The position numbers and the translations under genes are program-made. From Paenibacillus sp. NFR01 (GTDB lineage Bacteria > Bacillota > Bacilli > Paenibacillales > Paenibacillaceae): DNA of 64,000 bases. This document shows positions 52,647 to 61,478 of this stretch, piece by piece. The stretch covers positions 62,001 through 126,000 of the forward strand of contig NZ_FOIK01000003.1 in NCBI RefSeq assembly GCF_900111565.1. The letters run 5' to 3'. Each line of letters opens with the position of its first letter. Positions within the stretch are counted from its first letter, which is position 1. The notes under the pieces were generated by a model. It saw nothing but the letters and a program-made list of their open reading frames with translations, did no database searches and was not told the origin of the DNA.

Positions 52647-53573
52647 ATGAAGGCGGCCGCAAAACCAAGTATATGGAGAAGGTTGGCCAGTCAATGGGAT
52701 TTGCAGTCCATGGTTTGGCCGGGAATCATTTTTGTTCTGATATTCAGCTACATTCCGATGTACGGCGTGGTGATGGCATTCCAGCAGTACGATATTTTCA
52801 ACGGCATCCTCAAAAGCCCTTGGGTGGGCTGGATGAATTTCCGGATGTTCTTCGAGGCCCCGGAGTTCTGGAATATCATGCGCAACACCATTGTAATCAG
52901 CTTGCTCAAGCTGGTGATCTCCTTCCCAGCCCCGATTATTCTGGCACTCATGCTGAACGAGATCGGGAATATGGCCTTTAAGCGAGTGATCCAGACGGTC
53001 AGTTATTTGCCTTATTTCCTGTCCTGGGTTATCGTCTCCGGCTTTGTCTTCTCGCTGTTGTCCGTCGACAACGGCACGGTGAACTTTTTGCTGGAAAAGT
53101 TCCATTTAACCGCCGAGCCGGTGAACTTTCTGGCGCTGCCGAAATACTTCTGGTCCATCCTGGTCAGCGTGAACGTGTGGAAGGAAGTCGGATTCGGAAG
53201 CATCGTCTATCTGGCGGCGATTGCCGGCGTGGATCCGACTATGTATGAGGCCGCCTCGATCGACGGAGCGAGCCGGTTCAAACAAATTCGCTTAATTACA
53301 CTCCCCAGTATTACTCCCATCATCATCATTTTTATGATTCTTGCCATCGGCAACCTGCTCAGCGCGGGCTTCGAAGATATTTTGCTGTTGGCCACCAATC
53401 CAATCCTGCGGCCTTACTCCGATGTAATCGACACCTATGTGTACCGTGTTGGGATATTGAATGCCAGATTCTCTTATGCGACAGCGGTAGGGTTATTCAA
53501 AGCGGTGATCAGCGTCATTCTGCTGGTAACGGCCAATAAAATCGCCCGCCGGGCCGACTTCAGTCTCTGGTAG
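52647..53573 (+). CDS. sugar ABC transporter permease (LplB-like)
   Basis: A 308-residue MalF-type permease with six helices. The EAA loop reads YEAASIDGASRFKQIRLITLPSITP. The start at 52647 follows AGGAGGAGG; an ATG at 52623 overlaps the GH4 stop codon and has no site. It belongs to the LplB/YtcP group that serves oligosaccharide uptake in Paenibacillus. No ATPase gene is in the operon, so a shared MsmX-type ATPase is needed. Confidence 0.92.
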   Translation: MKAAAKPSIWRRLASQWDLQSMVWPGIIFVLIFSYIPMYGVVMAFQQYDIFNGILKSPWVGWMNFRMFFEAPEFWNIMRNTIVISLLKLVISFPAPIILALMLNEIGNMAFKRVIQTVSYLPYFLSWVIVSGFVFSLLSVDNGTVNFLLEKFHLTAEPVNFLALPKYFWSILVSVNVWKEVGFGSIVYLAAIAGVDPTMYEAASIDGASRFKQIRLITLPSITPIIIIFMILAIGNLLSAGFEDILLLATNPILRPYSDVIDTYVYRVGILNARFSYATAVGLFKAVISVILLVTANKIARRADFSLW

Positions 53574-53601
53574 GATCTGCTACCGATAGGAGGGGTAAAC
53601 A

Positions 53602-54492
53602 ATGAGACTAAGCCTGGGCGACAAAATCATGCAGCGGAGTATTTATATTCTTTTGACGCTGCTGGCGGTGATTATGCTCTACCCGTTTTGGAACGCGTTG
53701 GTTATTTCGTTTAATGAAGGGAGCGATACGGCGCTCGGCGGCGTGACCTTGTGGCCGAGAGCGTATACGCTGGAGAACTATTATATCGTGTTTCAGGATC
53801 ACCGCCTGCTCAATTCCTTCTGGATCACCATTCTGAGAACCTTGAGCGGCACGTTATTGTCCGTCTTTTTCACGGCGCTGTTAGCTTATGGAATGTCCAA
53901 GAAGAATCTGCTGTTCCGCAAGCAGTATATGGTGTTCTTCATGATCACGATGTTTTTCAGCGGGGGATTGATCCCTTCTTATATGCTGATCCGTTCGCTT
54001 CACATGCTGGATACCTTTTGGGTTCTGATTATCCCCGGCATCATCAGCGTCTATAACATGATCGTCATCCGCACCTTTTTCTCCGCGCTGCCGGAAGGGC
54101 TTGAGGAGTCAGCCAAAATCGACGGCTGCAGCAACTATGGCATTTTCTTCCGCATCGTCATTCCCGTCTCCGGCCCGGTGCTCGCCACGATTGCGTTGTT
54201 TACGGCGGTTGGTTACTGGAACGACTGGTTTACGGGGGCGATCTATATCACGAATGATCAGCTTCTCCCGATACAGACCCTGCTGCGGCAGATCATGAAT
54301 TCCAACATTATGACCGAGATCGGCACGTCGAATGCCATCGCACTGGATCATATGAACCGGAACCGGACGATTACCACGAAGTCGCTGACCATGGCGACGA
54401 TGATGATCGCGACCATTCCAATTATCCTGACGTACCCTTTTCTCCAAAAGTATTTCGTGAAGGGCGTCTTGATCGGTTCATTGAAAGAATAG
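53602..54492 (+). CDS. sugar ABC transporter permease (LplC/YtcP-like)
   Basis: A 296-residue MalG-type permease with six helices. The EAA loop reads LEESAKIDGCSNYGIFFRIVIPVSGPV. AGGAGGGG precedes the ATG. It pairs with the previous permease; both are adjacent to their lipoprotein binding protein. Confidence 0.92.
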   Translation: MRLSLGDKIMQRSIYILLTLLAVIMLYPFWNALVISFNEGSDTALGGVTLWPRAYTLENYYIVFQDHRLLNSFWITILRTLSGTLLSVFFTALLAYGMSKKNLLFRKQYMVFFMITMFFSGGLIPSYMLIRSLHMLDTFWVLIIPGIISVYNMIVIRTFFSALPEGLEESAKIDGCSNYGIFFRIVIPVSGPVLATIALFTAVGYWNDWFTGAIYITNDQLLPIQTLLRQIMNSNIMTEIGTSNAIALDHMNRNRTITTKSLTMATMMIATIPIILTYPFLQKYFVKGVLIGSLKE

Positions 54493-54526
54493 CAGTCTCC
54501 ATAATGTGTAGAAAGAAGGGAAAAGA

Positions 54527-56146
54527 ATGCGCAATCGGTTCAAAGGAGTATCGCTTCTGCTCATCTCCGTACTGCTTCTTCTCACTGCCTGCGGCCGGAA
54601 AAATTCAAATTCGAATGCCGGGAATGCCGCCGCGGACGATGGCAGCGGGATCAAGCCCGTGACCTTCAGCTTTTATGGAAATTACGATTGGCTTACGACA
54701 GCGCCTTGGGCAGACAATGAGGCGACGAAATGGATTCAGGAGAACCAGAAGGTGACCGTTGAACCGGTGCAGTCCGGCGGCGCAGCCGCGGAGAAGCTCA
54801 ACACGATGATCGTCAGCGGCGATTTGCCGGATGTCATCTTCACCGACCGGGGACCGACCGTAGAAAAGCTGGTGCAGGCAGGACAGCTCGTTGCCCTCGA
54901 TGATTACTATGAGAAGTATCCCAACTTCAAAAAGTATGTCAAAGAGTCCACGCTGAACCTGCTTCGCTCGGAAGACGGCAAAATCTATCAAATTCCGAAC
55001 TGGTACACCTCGGGCCAATTCGGCAACGGCGGCTGGATGGTCAATAAAGATATTTACAACGCGCTCGGCAAACCTGCCCTGGAAACCTTCGATGATCTGT
55101 ATCAGTACCTGCAGCAGGTCCGGGAAAAGTATCCGGATGTTGTGCCTTTGGAGGTCGGCGAGAAGGGGGCTGGCCTGGAAATCATGTACGGCGGCTTCCG
55201 GGAGGATGCCACCAGCAAGTTCATTTCTCTCGGAGGATACCCCGAAGGCGACAAGCTGGTCTCGATCTATGACGATCCGGCTTACAAGGAAATGATGCTG
55301 TATGTCAATAAGCTGTACCGCGAACGCCTGATTACACAGGATGCGCTGCAGCAGACCCAGGATGCGGTTAAAGAAAAGGTAAATACCGGCCGGGTAGCGG
55401 TGATGGTCGAATCCAACATTACGACATACGGGGCCGAAGGGCACCGGGCGTTAACGGCGAGCAATCCGGACAGCGGGTATGAGATCATTTGGCCGATTCA
55501 TAAAGCCGGCTTAGACAAGAACAAAGTGTTTGTCAGCGGTTTTGAGACGCTGGGCTGGAACGTCAATGTCATTACGAAGAAGGCGAAGGATCCGGAGGCG
55601 ATTTTTGCATATTACGACTGGATCACGGGTCCGGAGGGACAAAAGGTGCTGTTCTTCGGCCCGAAAGGCCTCTACTGGGATGAAGAAGACGCAAGCGGAG
55701 CGCCGATCCCGAACGAGAAATACAAAACGGCGCCTGCGAACGAACGCACCGAAACGATGCGCAAATTCGAGGACTTCAACTGGGCGGGCAATACGACCTT
55801 TATCGATACGGCAAAAATGAGCCTGGAGGCGTCGCTGGCCGCGAACCAAAAATCGTGGGAGACGGTAGCCCAGTCCACGGTAACCTGGAAAACCGCGCTG
55901 GACATTACGGAATTCGTAAATACCGATCCGGTGCCGGATACGGAAATCGGCATCATCGCCCAAAATGTGGCGGATATTTATACGCTGGCTTTTGCCCAGA
56001 TGGTTCAAGCCAAGTCGGATGAAGATGTGCTGTCGGCGCTGGATAAAGCCAAGAAAAACGCTGAAAAAGCCGGACTCGCGAAGCTGCTGGAGTACAAAAC
56101 CGAGAAATGGCAGGAGAATGTCCAGAAAATCAACGCGACGAAATAA
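54527..56146 (+). CDS. sugar ABC transporter solute-binding lipoprotein
   Basis: A 539-residue lipoprotein: LLLLTAC is the lipobox, so Cys22 is the lipidated residue. The mature part is a type-1 extracellular solute-binding protein of the large LplA type, with VTVEPVQSGGAAAEKLNTMIVSGDLPDVIF near the start of the fold. AAGAAGGGAAA precedes the ATG. It probably captures the oligosaccharide produced by the secreted hydrolase next door. Confidence 0.92.
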   Translation: MRNRFKGVSLLLISVLLLLTACGRKNSNSNAGNAAADDGSGIKPVTFSFYGNYDWLTTAPWADNEATKWIQENQKVTVEPVQSGGAAAEKLNTMIVSGDLPDVIFTDRGPTVEKLVQAGQLVALDDYYEKYPNFKKYVKESTLNLLRSEDGKIYQIPNWYTSGQFGNGGWMVNKDIYNALGKPALETFDDLYQYLQQVREKYPDVVPLEVGEKGAGLEIMYGGFREDATSKFISLGGYPEGDKLVSIYDDPAYKEMMLYVNKLYRERLITQDALQQTQDAVKEKVNTGRVAVMVESNITTYGAEGHRALTASNPDSGYEIIWPIHKAGLDKNKVFVSGFETLGWNVNVITKKAKDPEAIFAYYDWITGPEGQKVLFFGPKGLYWDEEDASGAPIPNEKYKTAPANERTETMRKFEDFNWAGNTTFIDTAKMSLEASLAANQKSWETVAQSTVTWKTALDITEFVNTDPVPDTEIGIIAQNVADIYTLAFAQMVQAKSDEDVLSALDKAKKNAEKAGLAKLLEYKTEKWQENVQKINATK

Positions 56147-56167
56147 CTCATTTATGGAGGCGAGATT

Positions 56168-57901
56168 ATGGCATTTGCTCTGAAAAAGAGATTCATTGCG
56201 GCGTTAAGCTTCTTGTTGGTTTTCCCGGTGATTGGAACTACGGCTCCTGTTAAGGCTGCGGGAGAGAGCAAAACTCCGTTTGAAACGGAGGTTATTGTAC
56301 GGACCGTCAATCAGTTCAAGAACAAGACGGATGTCGCAAATTTCATCGCCTTGTCCAAACAATACGGCGTCGATGTCATCAGCATGAATGTGAAGCAGGA
56401 TGAGGATGACGAGGTTCCATCCGGATCGGTATTCTATCACAGCACCATTGCTCCGATTGCCCAGGGCTACCAGAACTTCGATGCCCTGCAAGAGGTGGTT
56501 ACGGCCGCCCATGCCGCAGGCATCAAGGTTCATGCCTGGATTCCGCAGTTCCATGATCAGCAGGCCTTCCTGAAACACCCGGAATGGCAGATGCAGGCGC
56601 TCGTTAACGGAGTGCGGACGCCGTTTACCGGTTCGGGCGGCAACGAATACTTCGTCAATCCGATCCGCCAGGAAGTGCAGCAATATGAGCGTTCCATCAT
56701 TCAGGAAGTGATCGACAATTATGACGTGGACGGCGTCGTGCTGGACTGGATCCGGTTCGACAATTACAACATGGATGTCAGCGATTATACGATCGCAAAA
56801 TACAAGGCACAATACGGATATTCGCCGCTCACCATCGACTTCAATACCGATTCGGCGAAGCGGCAACAGTGGAACGAGTGGAGAACGGAGCAGATCGGGC
56901 AGTATGTCGGCGATATCCGCGAGGATATTTCCCAATCTGCAAATCCGGATGTGCAGCTGGGCGTGTATATTTTGCCGCCGGAATTTACGGAAGTAGGGCA
57001 GAACGTAGCCAAATTCAAGGATTATATCGACTTCGTTGCCCCGATGGCGTACTTTGACGACTGGGAGTTCAACAGCGACTGGGTGTACAGCACATCCTAC
57101 GGCATCCTGAAGGATACAAGCGACCGGATCAGCGGGAGCCAGGCGAAAATCGTCGCGACGCTCGATAACGACTGGACCGACGATCAGTATCAGGAGATTT
57201 ACCAGGGAATCCGCGAGAACTATCCGGGCGTGAAGCGGTTGTCCTTCTTTGCTTACGGGGTTTGGCCGGAATCTGAGCTGGCCAAAATCCATGAACGTGA
57301 AACCTGGCCGACGCCGGATTGGACGGCTCCGGAGGACCAAGATTATCCGGCGCAGCTGCCGGCGGGATGGAAGGCCCGGAATATCGGTTCCATGCCGGGG
57401 AACGTCACCTATAATGCCACCAATAAGCAATTTACACTGAGCAGCACCTCTACGGATATTTGGGGCAATGGGGATCAAATGAATTATATTTATCAATCCT
57501 TGTGGGGCAATGCAGAGATTATTGTGAAAGTGCAGTCCATAAGCCGCCTGGACGGCTGGGCCAAAGCCGGAGTCATGATCCGTGAGACGCTTACTTCTGA
57601 TTCGAAGCATGTAGACATGATGCTCACCCCGGAGAATGGCGCAACCTTCCAGTATCGTGCAGCGACCACTGGCGTTACCGTCGACCACACGGTTGCCGCG
57701 ACAGCCCCGAAATGGCTGAAGCTGACCCGAAACGGAAATACCTTCACCGGGGCGATTTCGTCGAACGGAACAAGCTGGCAGACGGTCGGAACCGTTCAGG
57801 TTCCAATGACCCGCAAGGTGTATATCGGCCTCGCGCTTAGCAATCCGGGTGACGACTCGAGAAACAAGGCCGTGTTCGGAAACGTAAAAGTCACGCAATA
57901 A
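56168..57901 (+). CDS. secreted glycoside hydrolase-like protein with C-terminal beta-sandwich
   Basis: A 577-residue exported protein with a signal peptide ending near residue 31 (PVKAAG). Residues 40-375 form a (beta/alpha)8 barrel of the family-10-like/DUF187-type (GHL10/GHL13) group: ISMNVKQDED, VHAWIPQFHD, DVDGVVLDWIRF with the candidate acid Asp193, and VAPMAYFDDW. The C-terminal part (about 395-577) resembles a DUF1349/concanavalin-like carbohydrate-binding module. Last gene of the LacI operon. The natural substrate is unknown; the operon predicts a beta-linked glycan. Confidence 0.82.
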   Translation: MAFALKKRFIAALSFLLVFPVIGTTAPVKAAGESKTPFETEVIVRTVNQFKNKTDVANFIALSKQYGVDVISMNVKQDEDDEVPSGSVFYHSTIAPIAQGYQNFDALQEVVTAAHAAGIKVHAWIPQFHDQQAFLKHPEWQMQALVNGVRTPFTGSGGNEYFVNPIRQEVQQYERSIIQEVIDNYDVDGVVLDWIRFDNYNMDVSDYTIAKYKAQYGYSPLTIDFNTDSAKRQQWNEWRTEQIGQYVGDIREDISQSANPDVQLGVYILPPEFTEVGQNVAKFKDYIDFVAPMAYFDDWEFNSDWVYSTSYGILKDTSDRISGSQAKIVATLDNDWTDDQYQEIYQGIRENYPGVKRLSFFAYGVWPESELAKIHERETWPTPDWTAPEDQDYPAQLPAGWKARNIGSMPGNVTYNATNKQFTLSSTSTDIWGNGDQMNYIYQSLWGNAEIIVKVQSISRLDGWAKAGVMIRETLTSDSKHVDMMLTPENGATFQYRAATTGVTVDHTVAATAPKWLKLTRNGNTFTGAISSNGTSWQTVGTVQVPMTRKVYIGLALSNPGDDSRNKAVFGNVKVTQ

Positions 57902-57910
57902 GAGAATGTT

Positions 57911-57966
57911 CCCTGCATGGCAGTAAGGCGCCGGAAAGCCTGCTGCCGTGCAGGGACTTTTTTGTG
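57911..57966 (+). terminator. terminator of the glycan operon
   Basis: A long stem (CCCTGCATGGCAGTAAGGC pairing with GCCTGCTGCCGTGCAGGG, slight bulge) is followed by ACTTTTTT. Confidence 0.92.
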
Positions 57967-58041
57967 AACGGCAGGATAGAACGGTTCATGCTATAATGGG
58001 GGCATCTACGAGCAGGGCAAGCAGGAAGGAGCAGGAACCCC

Positions 58042-58278
58042 ATGGAAGTAACCGCGCAAGACGTGGCGGAATGGATGGTCAAGGAAATCAGGTTTACGGG
58101 GACGTTATACCAGACCGCTGCGGTTGAATACGTGAAGGCCAATTTCGGCGAGCAATTCGTATTCGTGAACGAGAACGGAAACGCATCGCTGTCCAAAGAG
58201 GTGAAGAAGGCGTTCCGCAAGCTGCACGGCGGCCGGATTGCTTGGGACCGCGACGGTTTTTTGTGGGCCTGGACCTAA
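58042..58278 (+). CDS. small DUF6953-type protein
   Basis: A 78-residue soluble protein. The pattern VTAQDVAEWMVKEI, LYQTAAVEYVKANFGEQFVFVNENGN and KEVKKAFRKLHGGRIAWDRDGFLW matches a small conserved Firmicute family (DUF6953-like) with a helical, winged-helix-like fold of unknown function. AAGGAG precedes the ATG. Monocistronic, between two terminators. Confidence 0.7.
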   Translation: MEVTAQDVAEWMVKEIRFTGTLYQTAAVEYVKANFGEQFVFVNENGNASLSKEVKKAFRKLHGGRIAWDRDGFLWAWT

Positions 58279-58311
58279 GTTTGAACAACAAGTCAATAAG
58301 AACAAACACTG

Positions 58312-58338
58312 GGCTGTCCAATGTGGACAGCCTTCTTT
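58312..58338 (+). terminator. intrinsic terminator
   Basis: The stem GGCTGTCCA/TGGACAGCC with a three-base loop is followed by TTCTTT. Base composition becomes more AT-rich from here to the end of the window. Confidence 0.8.
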
Positions 58339-58464
58339 AAAGAGTGCTCGCTGTCGTAAATGTGTCGATACCAGGGATAGGCACCGAATGAAACAGGCTA
58401 AAAATAAGTGGTGTATAAACCGATAATCTAACTATATTACTTCAAGATCAAAAGGGTGAATGGG

Positions 58465-59358
58465 TTGCGAGACGTTGCTATTATGTATCACTATGTTCAA
58501 GTTCCTGGGTTGAAGGGAATCCATCCGCTGCACCCTGACTTGTTCGAGAAACAACTAGATTGGGTTTTACAGAATTATGAAGTCGTTGTACCCGATGATT
58601 TAGAGAAACCCCGTCAATCGAAACCCAGATGCGTGATTACCTTTGACGATGCAACCAAAGATCAGTATGAGATTGCATTTCCGATTCTTAAATCGAGGGG
58701 AATTCCAGCATACTTTACTTTTATGTCCGGTATCTTTACAAACAGGAAAGTTCCGGTGGTTCATCTTGTACATGCGGCACTGTCGTTTTTCACTGATGAA
58801 GAGATATGGGAAGAAATCTGCAGTAAATTTGATACCTCCCAAGTTAAAGAAAATAGCCAAATCTATAGTTATGAGCCGGATATATATAGAAGGTACAATA
58901 AATACGCTTTAAACTTTTATCTGTCTGAAGAAGAAAGTAGAAGCGTGCTTGAGCCCAAATTAATTGAAAAGTTTCAAACCTGGGATCGTTTTATAGAGTC
59001 TTATTATATTAACCTCGATGAGTGGAAAGTTATAAATCATGCGGGCATGTCTATTGGAGTCCATGCTGTAGATCACAAGCCATATTGTGGAGTGGCTGAA
59101 CGCTTTTTCGCGAATGAAATAAAACCCTGCAAACAATTCATCCAGGAACATTTAGGTTTTTCGCCTAAGTGGTATACGCCAGCCTTTGGCGGAGGGACGC
59201 TCTACCAGGACATGATATTGAAGTTGCGTCCAGTTTTGGAGAAAGAAGGATTTGCAGGAGGTTTTACTACTTTGGCGGGTTTTAATGATGAGAATAACCG
59301 ATTCTGGCTCAACCGCTTTGATTGCAATCGTATTCCACCTGTAGGTAATTTCGAATAA
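58465..59358 (+). CDS. cytosolic polysaccharide deacetylase-fold protein
   Basis: A 297-residue NodB-type deacetylase without a signal peptide or membrane segment. MYHYVQVPG opens the fold, and CVITFDDATKDQYEIAFPILKSRGIPAYFTFMS is the TFDD motif with the two metal-coordinating Asp. SIGVHAVDHKPYCG follows in place of the usual H-x-x-x-H motif, suggesting a divergent metal site. The start is TTG at 58465 with AAAAGGG upstream; GTG at 58456 is an alternative. It opens the AT-rich cluster. A cytosolic deacetylase would act on a nucleotide sugar or lipid-linked sugar rather than on the wall. Confidence 0.82.
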   Translation: MRDVAIMYHYVQVPGLKGIHPLHPDLFEKQLDWVLQNYEVVVPDDLEKPRQSKPRCVITFDDATKDQYEIAFPILKSRGIPAYFTFMSGIFTNRKVPVVHLVHAALSFFTDEEIWEEICSKFDTSQVKENSQIYSYEPDIYRRYNKYALNFYLSEEESRSVLEPKLIEKFQTWDRFIESYYINLDEWKVINHAGMSIGVHAVDHKPYCGVAERFFANEIKPCKQFIQEHLGFSPKWYTPAFGGGTLYQDMILKLRPVLEKEGFAGGFTTLAGFNDENNRFWLNRFDCNRIPPVGNFE

Positions 59359-59370
59359 AAGGAGATTTTT

Positions 59371-60480
59371 ATGGAGATTCGTTTATTTAAACGTTCCGAG
59401 ACTTCTGAGCTGATGAGCGCTCTAAATGATTTATGGGCTAAAAATCATATTCTAAGCAGGGACGAAAATTTACTGAATCATATGTTTTATGATCATTCTG
59501 TAAGCCAGACCGTATTTGGGCGAGACCACTATGGATTTCTTGGTGCATGGCATGAAGGCGAAATTATCGGCATCTTCGGATTAATGGCTTTCGAATTCAA
59601 TGTGTATGGCAAACAAAAAATGGGCTTTGCTCCTACTAACTGGATCGTTCCTCCCGAGCATAGACATACGGGCGCAGGCATACAGCTTATGCGTAAAATG
59701 CTGGAGTTTGATCCGGCTGTCGTCCTAAATCTAGGAATTAACGCTAATGTAGCTAGATTATATAAAGGTATGGGCGGCTATCAAGTCATACCTGATGTTC
59801 CTAGATGGATCGGGATACAGGATAAGGATTCTACGATTAAACTTCTTCTGGAAGGGAACGAGAAACCCGTCAGGTATTATGATAAAATTCGTAGTGTAGA
59901 AGGCAACCCGACCTATAAAGTTTTCGAACAATTTGATCCTGAAAAGTGGGATGTTTTTTATTCGAAATGGGCGAAAGCTAATGTCGGTTTTTCAAGGAAT
60001 GCTGCGTTCCTATCTTGGAGATATCTTAATCACCCTTCATTTAATTATCAGGTCTTTACTTGCGAGAACAATGATGGACAATACAAAGGCTTGCTGGTCG
60101 TGAGAAAAGAGACGATTTTGGATGGAAAAGGGTCCATTGGCAGAATTGTCGAGTTTATTGCCGAGGATCAAGATAGCGCAATTCAGTTAGCTAACGAAAT
60201 CGTAAAATTCAGTGAGCAGAACAACCTTCTATTTAACGATTTTTATTGTTTCTCTTCAATTACATCATGGGGCCTTGAGGCTGTCGGATTTAAACGTGTG
60301 ATGAAGAATGAAGCGGATAAGCTAGTTCTGCCAACAAGATTCAAACCATTAGATTTAGAAATCACGCATATGATGGCAGCGATGTACGTATCTAAGGAGC
60401 TTCAAGGCAAGATTGAATCCATCAATGATCAAACGTGGTATATTACAAAAGGCGATGCTGACCAAGATAGACCTAATTAG
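59371..60480 (+). CDS. GNAT-type acyltransferase-like protein
   Basis: A 369-residue protein. The N-terminal half (about 1-150) has the GNAT fold with FAPTNWIVPPEHRHTGAGIQLMRKMLEF as the acyl-CoA pyrophosphate-loop region (R-x-x-G-x-G-like). The second half is a related but unrecognised domain, as in FemAB-like two-domain transferases. Twelve bases separate it from the deacetylase gene. It probably N-acylates an amino sugar exposed by the deacetylase. Confidence 0.7.
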   Translation: MEIRLFKRSETSELMSALNDLWAKNHILSRDENLLNHMFYDHSVSQTVFGRDHYGFLGAWHEGEIIGIFGLMAFEFNVYGKQKMGFAPTNWIVPPEHRHTGAGIQLMRKMLEFDPAVVLNLGINANVARLYKGMGGYQVIPDVPRWIGIQDKDSTIKLLLEGNEKPVRYYDKIRSVEGNPTYKVFEQFDPEKWDVFYSKWAKANVGFSRNAAFLSWRYLNHPSFNYQVFTCENNDGQYKGLLVVRKETILDGKGSIGRIVEFIAEDQDSAIQLANEIVKFSEQNNLLFNDFYCFSSITSWGLEAVGFKRVMKNEADKLVLPTRFKPLDLEITHMMAAMYVSKELQGKIESINDQTWYITKGDADQDRPN

Positions 60481-60492
60481 GAGGAAGAGACC

Positions 60493-60735
60493 ATGACAAA
60501 CAACCAAAAATTAAACCAAGCTTTTATTGATGCACTAGGTATATCTCCAGATAATAATGTCGAAGAGTTGAAATATAACGCCATTCCGGAATGGGATTCC
60601 ATTGCCCATATGGCACTGGTGGCCCAACTTGACGATACGTTTGATATCATGCTGGATACTGAAGATATTATTGAAATCAGTTCGTTCAATAAAGCTATTG
60701 AAGTATTAAAAAAATACGGAGTCTCCTTTGAATGA
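60493..60735 (+). CDS. acyl carrier protein
   Basis: An 80-residue acidic protein of the ACP family. WDSIAHM places the phosphopantetheine Ser at residue 36 (DSI rather than the commoner DSL). FIDALGI at the start and the FNKAIEVLKK last helix complete the four-helix fold. AGGAGG directly follows the previous stop codon. Its stop overlaps the FabG-like gene (ATGA), so it is translationally coupled. Confidence 0.92.
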   Translation: MTNNQKLNQAFIDALGISPDNNVEELKYNAIPEWDSIAHMALVAQLDDTFDIMLDTEDIIEISSFNKAIEVLKKYGVSFE

Positions 60736-61478
60736 TAACATTAAAGGATAAAGTTATATTTATTACGGGATCATCTAAAGGAATTGGAAGACAAGCAGCA
60801 TTTACGTTCGCCGCAGCGGGAGCTAAGTTGGCAATAAATGGACGAAACGAACAATCCCTTTATGATTCCCAGCAAGAGATTGAACGTGAATTCGGCACGG
60901 AAGTACTACCGCTTCCTTATGATGTTAGAGACATTGCGAAAGTAAAAGAAGCTTTTATGGCCATAAAGAAAAAATTCGGCCAGTTGGATGCTCTGGTAAA
61001 CAACGCCGGTATTCTTCAAGACCGTTTGCTCGGGATGATCGACGGGCAACAAATGCAGCAAACCTTGGACACCAATTTATCGTCGGCAATTTACCATATG
61101 CAATATGCCGCAAGGCTGATGTCGCCAAAAAAATATGGGAGCATCGTCAATTTAGCTTCTATTATCGGCAGAAACGGAAATGCGGGACAAGTAGTATATA
61201 GTGCAAGCAAGGCCGGCTTGATAGGTGCAACCATGTCCGCAGCGAAGGAACTGGCCGTTCATAATATCCGTGTAAATGCAGTCGCTCCCGGATTTATAGA
61301 CACGGACATGGCAAAAAGCCTTCCGGCAGAAAAGTTTAAGGAACGGTTGGAGAGCATTAAAATGGGCAGGATCGGGCAGCCGGAAGATGTAGCCAACGTA
61401 ATTTGTTTTCTTTGCAGCGATTTATCTAGCTATGTTACCGGTCAAGTCATCGGCGTGGATGGAGGAATGCTGATATGA
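60732..61478 (+). CDS. FabG-like SDR (3-oxoacyl-ACP reductase type)
   Basis: A 248-residue dehydrogenase. TGSSKGIGRQ is the NADP motif, NNAG follows, then Ser143, Tyr156 and Lys160 (VNLAS ... YSASK), and the ending TGQVIGVDGGM is that of FabG. It would reduce a 3-oxoacyl group on the adjacent ACP, making a 3-hydroxyacyl chain. It overlaps both neighbours by ATGA. Confidence 0.9.
   Translation: MITLKDKVIFITGSSKGIGRQAAFTFAAAGAKLAINGRNEQSLYDSQQEIEREFGTEVLPLPYDVRDIAKVKEAFMAIKKKFGQLDALVNNAGILQDRLLGMIDGQQMQQTLDTNLSSAIYHMQYAARLMSPKKYGSIVNLASIIGRNGNAGQVVYSASKAGLIGATMSAAKELAVHNIRVNAVAPGFIDTDMAKSLPAEKFKERLESIKMGRIGQPEDVANVICFLCSDLSSYVTGQVIGVDGGMLI

Noticed and set aside
51334..52668. 444-codon ORF antisense to the GH4 gene
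   Set aside because: Shadow of a GC-rich gene on the opposite strand; low-complexity composition and no family motif.
56204..57898. 564-codon ORF antisense to the secreted hydrolase gene
   Set aside because: Shadow frame. The sense strand has signal peptide, barrel motifs, ribosome binding site and operon position.
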